Assembly (NCBI RefSeq): GCF_019904135.1
Contig: NZ_JAIOGQ010000007.1
Location: 62,001-126,000, forward strand
Reading direction: 5' to 3'
Source of the DNA: Paenibacillus caui
Lineage (GTDB): Bacteria > Bacillota > Bacilli > Paenibacillales > Paenibacillaceae
DNA length: 64,000 nt
Part shown: positions 61,894-64,000 of the stretch, one piece after another
Layout of the letters: each line of letters opens with the position of its first letter
Position numbering within the stretch: the first letter of the stretch is position 1
The notes under the pieces: model-generated
The model's input: only the letters and a program-made list of their open reading frames with translations
Database searches by the model: none
What the model was told of the DNA's origin: nothing
Translations under genes and position numbers: made by a program

Positions 61894-63087
61894 TTACCAG
61901 GGAAGCGCCAGCTTGCCCATAACGGTAGGCCTTGATGCCCCTGTGGCCGAAGGCAGGTTGTTCGCAATCCCGTGCATGAAATCATTGCCGAGCAGCGCAA
62001 AAATAACCGCTTCCTTCGCGTCGTCATCAAACCCCAGTTCCTTCGACGTGAGGATTTTTCGTCCGGGGAGCTCGCGCGCCAGATAGTTCAGCAGCGTCCT
62101 GTTTCTGGCTCCCCCGCCGGTCACGATCACTTCATCCACCTGGACTTTCGGAACAACAAACCGCTTATAGCTGTCCGCAATCGATCTGGCGGTGAACAGC
62201 GCAGCCGACGCCACGATGTCCTCTTTGCGGCTTACGCCCAGCCTTTCGGCCGCTTCGGCAAACCGGACCGCATACGCCTTGCCGAACAGCTCCCGTCCCG
62301 TCGATTTCGGCGGCTCCATTTCAAAATACGGATGGCTCATGCATTCCGAAACGAGCCTTTCGTCAGGCGTGCCCTGCGAGGCCCACCTACCTTCATCATC
62401 GTAGGTCAGCCGCCCTTCCGACAGCATAAACACGATTTCATCGATGATCATATTGCCGGGGCCGGTATCGAAGGCGAACACGTCCTTGGGACGGGCATCC
62501 GGCGCAAGCGCCGTGCAGTTGCCGATTCCCCCAATATTTTGCAGAATGCGGCCCTTGACCTTGTCCTTGAACAAAATGAGATCCCCGTAGGGGACAAGCG
62601 GGGCACCCTGGCCTCCAACAGCCATGTCGGCCGGACGAAAATCGCCGACGACCGGCAGGCCGGTCCGCTTGGCGATGACGGACAAATCCCCGATTTGCAG
62701 GGTGGATTTCCCTTGATACGGATCGTCTTCGCTTGCTTCCGGGATATGCCATACGGTCTGACCGTGGGAGCTTACCAGGTCTATGCGCTCCCGCTTAAGA
62801 CCGGCGCCTTCTATCGCCTTCAGAGCGGCTTCCGCAAACCGCTCGCCGAGATAAGCGTTCATGCCGCACACGGCAGCCACATCGGAATGCTCCAGCGTGC
62901 AGAGCTGCTTCAGCCGTTCCCGAAGCCCGGCTTCGATCGGCTCGCTGTGAAAATGAAGCAATTTCGCTTTCGCCGTCAGGCCGCTGCCGTCAATATGGAC
63001 GATGGCAGCGTCAATGCCATCCAGCGACGTGCCGGACATCAGTCCGATGACTACAGCCTCCTGTTTGCTGCCGAATCCCCCGATCAT
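61894..63087 (-). CDS. anmK: Anhydro-N-acetylmuramic acid kinase
   Basis: This 397-residue kinase of the AnmK family converts anhydroMurNAc to MurNAc-6-phosphate in cell-wall recycling. Markers are VIGLMSGTSLDGIDAAIV, SSHGQTVWH, GDFRPADMAVGGQGAPLVP, FDTGPGNMIID and VTGGGARNRTLL. The ATG at 63087 overlaps the nagZ stop (ATGA); a GTG at 63099 is the alternative. The AnmK-NagZ pairing shows peptidoglycan sugar recovery; anhydro sugars come from lytic transglycosylases. Confidence 0.95.
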   Translation of the reverse strand: MIGGFGSKQEAVVIGLMSGTSLDGIDAAIVHIDGSGLTAKAKLLHFHSEPIEAGLRERLKQLCTLEHSDVAAVCGMNAYLGERFAEAALKAIEGAGLKRERIDLVSSHGQTVWHIPEASEDDPYQGKSTLQIGDLSVIAKRTGLPVVGDFRPADMAVGGQGAPLVPYGDLILFKDKVKGRILQNIGGIGNCTALAPDARPKDVFAFDTGPGNMIIDEIVFMLSEGRLTYDDEGRWASQGTPDERLVSECMSHPYFEMEPPKSTGRELFGKAYAVRFAEAAERLGVSRKEDIVASAALFTARSIADSYKRFVVPKVQVDEVIVTGGGARNRTLLNYLARELPGRKILTSKELGFDDDAKEAVIFALLGNDFMHGIANNLPSATGASRPTVMGKLALPW

Positions 63088-64000
63088 GGCTTGTTCCACA
63101 TCCAGCCCGCCGGATACGCTTCACCCAGCGACACCGGAAGGCTGCCTGTGAACGGGATTTTCCCGAGGAGCGCTTTGGCTGTGCTTTCCAGAGCCAGCGG
63201 GCGGCTTTCGTAAGCCGCGATGTAGGTGCCGATCTCCGGAAAAGATAGCAGATCGTACGGGCTGCGCAGGGAGACTACGGCCAGCGGCTTGTTCAGCTTG
63301 TGCAGTCCCTGAACAAGCGCAATCTGTTCAGGACTGAAGCGCGCATTGTAAGTCGCAATCACAATTTGCTCCACTTCGGGAGCAGCCGCCTTTTGCAGGA
63401 GCTCCTCCGCGCAAGCGGAGACCTGCGAAGCAGGCACCGCATAGTCAACCGCTTCAAGTCCAAGAGCGGCCAGCGAAGCTCCGAGGCTGCGGACTCCGTC
63501 CGGCTTCAGCGTCTCGTCCACGAGCGTCGCCACCTCTGCCGCAATCGTGATCGCAAGCGTCGGAGCGAGGCGAAGCGGCAGCACGCCGCCCTCATCCTTG
63601 ACAAGCGTAATGCTGCGCTCGCTGATGCGCTGCGCCACCTTCCGGTGGCTTTCGCTGCCGACCTCGCGGAGCGCTTGTTCCGTCTCTGCGGGGCCTCCTG
63701 CGAACAAGCCGCGATTCTCTTTATAATGAAGCAGGCGTCTGACCGAAGCATCAATGCGCTCTTCGCTGATCCGGCCCTCGCGCACCGCTTGCTCCAGCGC
63801 TTCAAAGGCGCCCTGCTGACGGTCCCTCCGGTGGCTGATCAGCACCATATCGGCTCCGGCTTCAACAGCCATAACCGCTGCCTCCACCGTGCCGTAATGC
63901 TCGGCGATCGCGTTCATTTCCATACAGTCGGTGGTAATAATGCCTTCATAGCCCAGTTCTTCCCGCAGCAGGCCGGTAAGCACCGACCGTGACAGCGTCA
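63084..64000 (-). CDS. nagZ: Beta-N-acetylglucosaminidase NagZ, C-terminal part (runs off window)
   Basis: This is a glycoside hydrolase family 3 enzyme, of which 305 C-terminal residues are in the window. The nucleophile Asp is in IITTDCMEMNAI, followed by a GADMVLIS segment of the barrel and a complete second alpha/beta domain (residues from about 110), as in secreted NagZ/YbbD of Bacillus. It removes GlcNAc from muropeptides or GlcNAc-anhydroMurNAc. The frame is open to the window edge, past a GTG at 63983 that is not the true start. It is coupled to anmK by a 4-bp overlap. Confidence 0.93.
   Translation of the reverse strand, partial: TLSRSVLTGLLREELGYEGIITTDCMEMNAIAEHYGTVEAAVMAVEAGADMVLISHRRDRQQGAFEALEQAVREGRISEERIDASVRRLLHYKENRGLFAGGPAETEQALREVGSESHRKVAQRISERSITLVKDEGGVLPLRLAPTLAITIAAEVATLVDETLKPDGVRSLGASLAALGLEAVDYAVPASQVSACAEELLQKAAAPEVEQIVIATYNARFSPEQIALVQGLHKLNKPLAVVSLRSPYDLLSFPEIGTYIAAYESRPLALESTAKALLGKIPFTGSLPVSLGEAYPAGWMWNKP

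Overview
The window looks like chromosome from an endospore-forming, low-to-moderate GC Firmicute, most plausibly Paenibacillus or a close relative. The reasons are the Spo0E-like phosphatase, AGGAGG-type ribosome binding sites with frequent TTG/GTG starts, TTGACA-N17-TATAAT promoters, a guanine riboswitch on xpt-pbuX, a RelP-type small alarmone synthetase, LtaS-type and TrhO proteins, and the xpt, YkoE, YpvA and YhaQ/YhaP style families. The assignment comes from reading the sequence only. No rRNA, tRNA or CRISPR array was found.

Layout. 0-10 kb: end of an Ecs-like ABC transporter, a decayed MFS gene, a MarR regulator, two small unknown proteins, an ECF vitamin transporter of the YkoE/D/C type with a BirA-type operator in front of ykoE, an EmrE-family exporter, an alpha/beta hydrolase, a permease remnant and a Spo0E-like protein. 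10-20 kb: free methionine sulfoxide reductase, a MutS2-like ATPase without Smr domain behind an unusual structured leader with two terminators, lipoteichoic acid synthase, tRNA hydroxylase TrhO with a Cys-rich regulator, Mn superoxide dismutase, and a MATE exporter divergent from an AraC regulator. 20-33 kb: a coiled-coil membrane protein with an AIM24 protein, an AT-rich remnant, phosphodiester glycosidase, MTA/SAH-type deaminase, SulP transporter, GNAT, NUDIX, a DinG-type helicase, and a MarR-MFS pair sharing similar operators.

33-41 kb: UbiB-family kinase with a phasin-like partner, TetR regulator, low-molecular-weight phosphatase, aldo/keto reductase, and a DNA alkylation repair group (adaA, ogt, alkA-like) next to a broken radical SAM gene. 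41-44.3 kb is an AT-rich accessory island: racemase-like gene, truncated IS30-type transposase, MFS transporter and ArsR-rhodanese regulator. 44.5-49 kb is a five-gene YtrA-type GntR/ABC operon with a perfect inverted repeat over its promoter. 49-57.5 kb: methionine aminopeptidase, small proteins, LacI and AraC remnants, xpt-pbuX under a guanine riboswitch, a zinc-ribbon protein and RelP. 57.5-64 kb: a very GC-rich unknown gene behind an SNF2 helicase, then anmK and the end of nagZ for peptidoglycan recycling.

The most interesting points are (1) a near-perfect BirA box overlapping the promoter of a YkoE-family ECF transporter, which suggests biotin rather than thiamine control, and (2) a roughly 250-nt rod-like RNA with its own promoter and terminator, followed by a second terminator immediately before the MutS2-like gene. 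Several genes are recent pseudogenes that can still be read with one or two frameshifts or stops.
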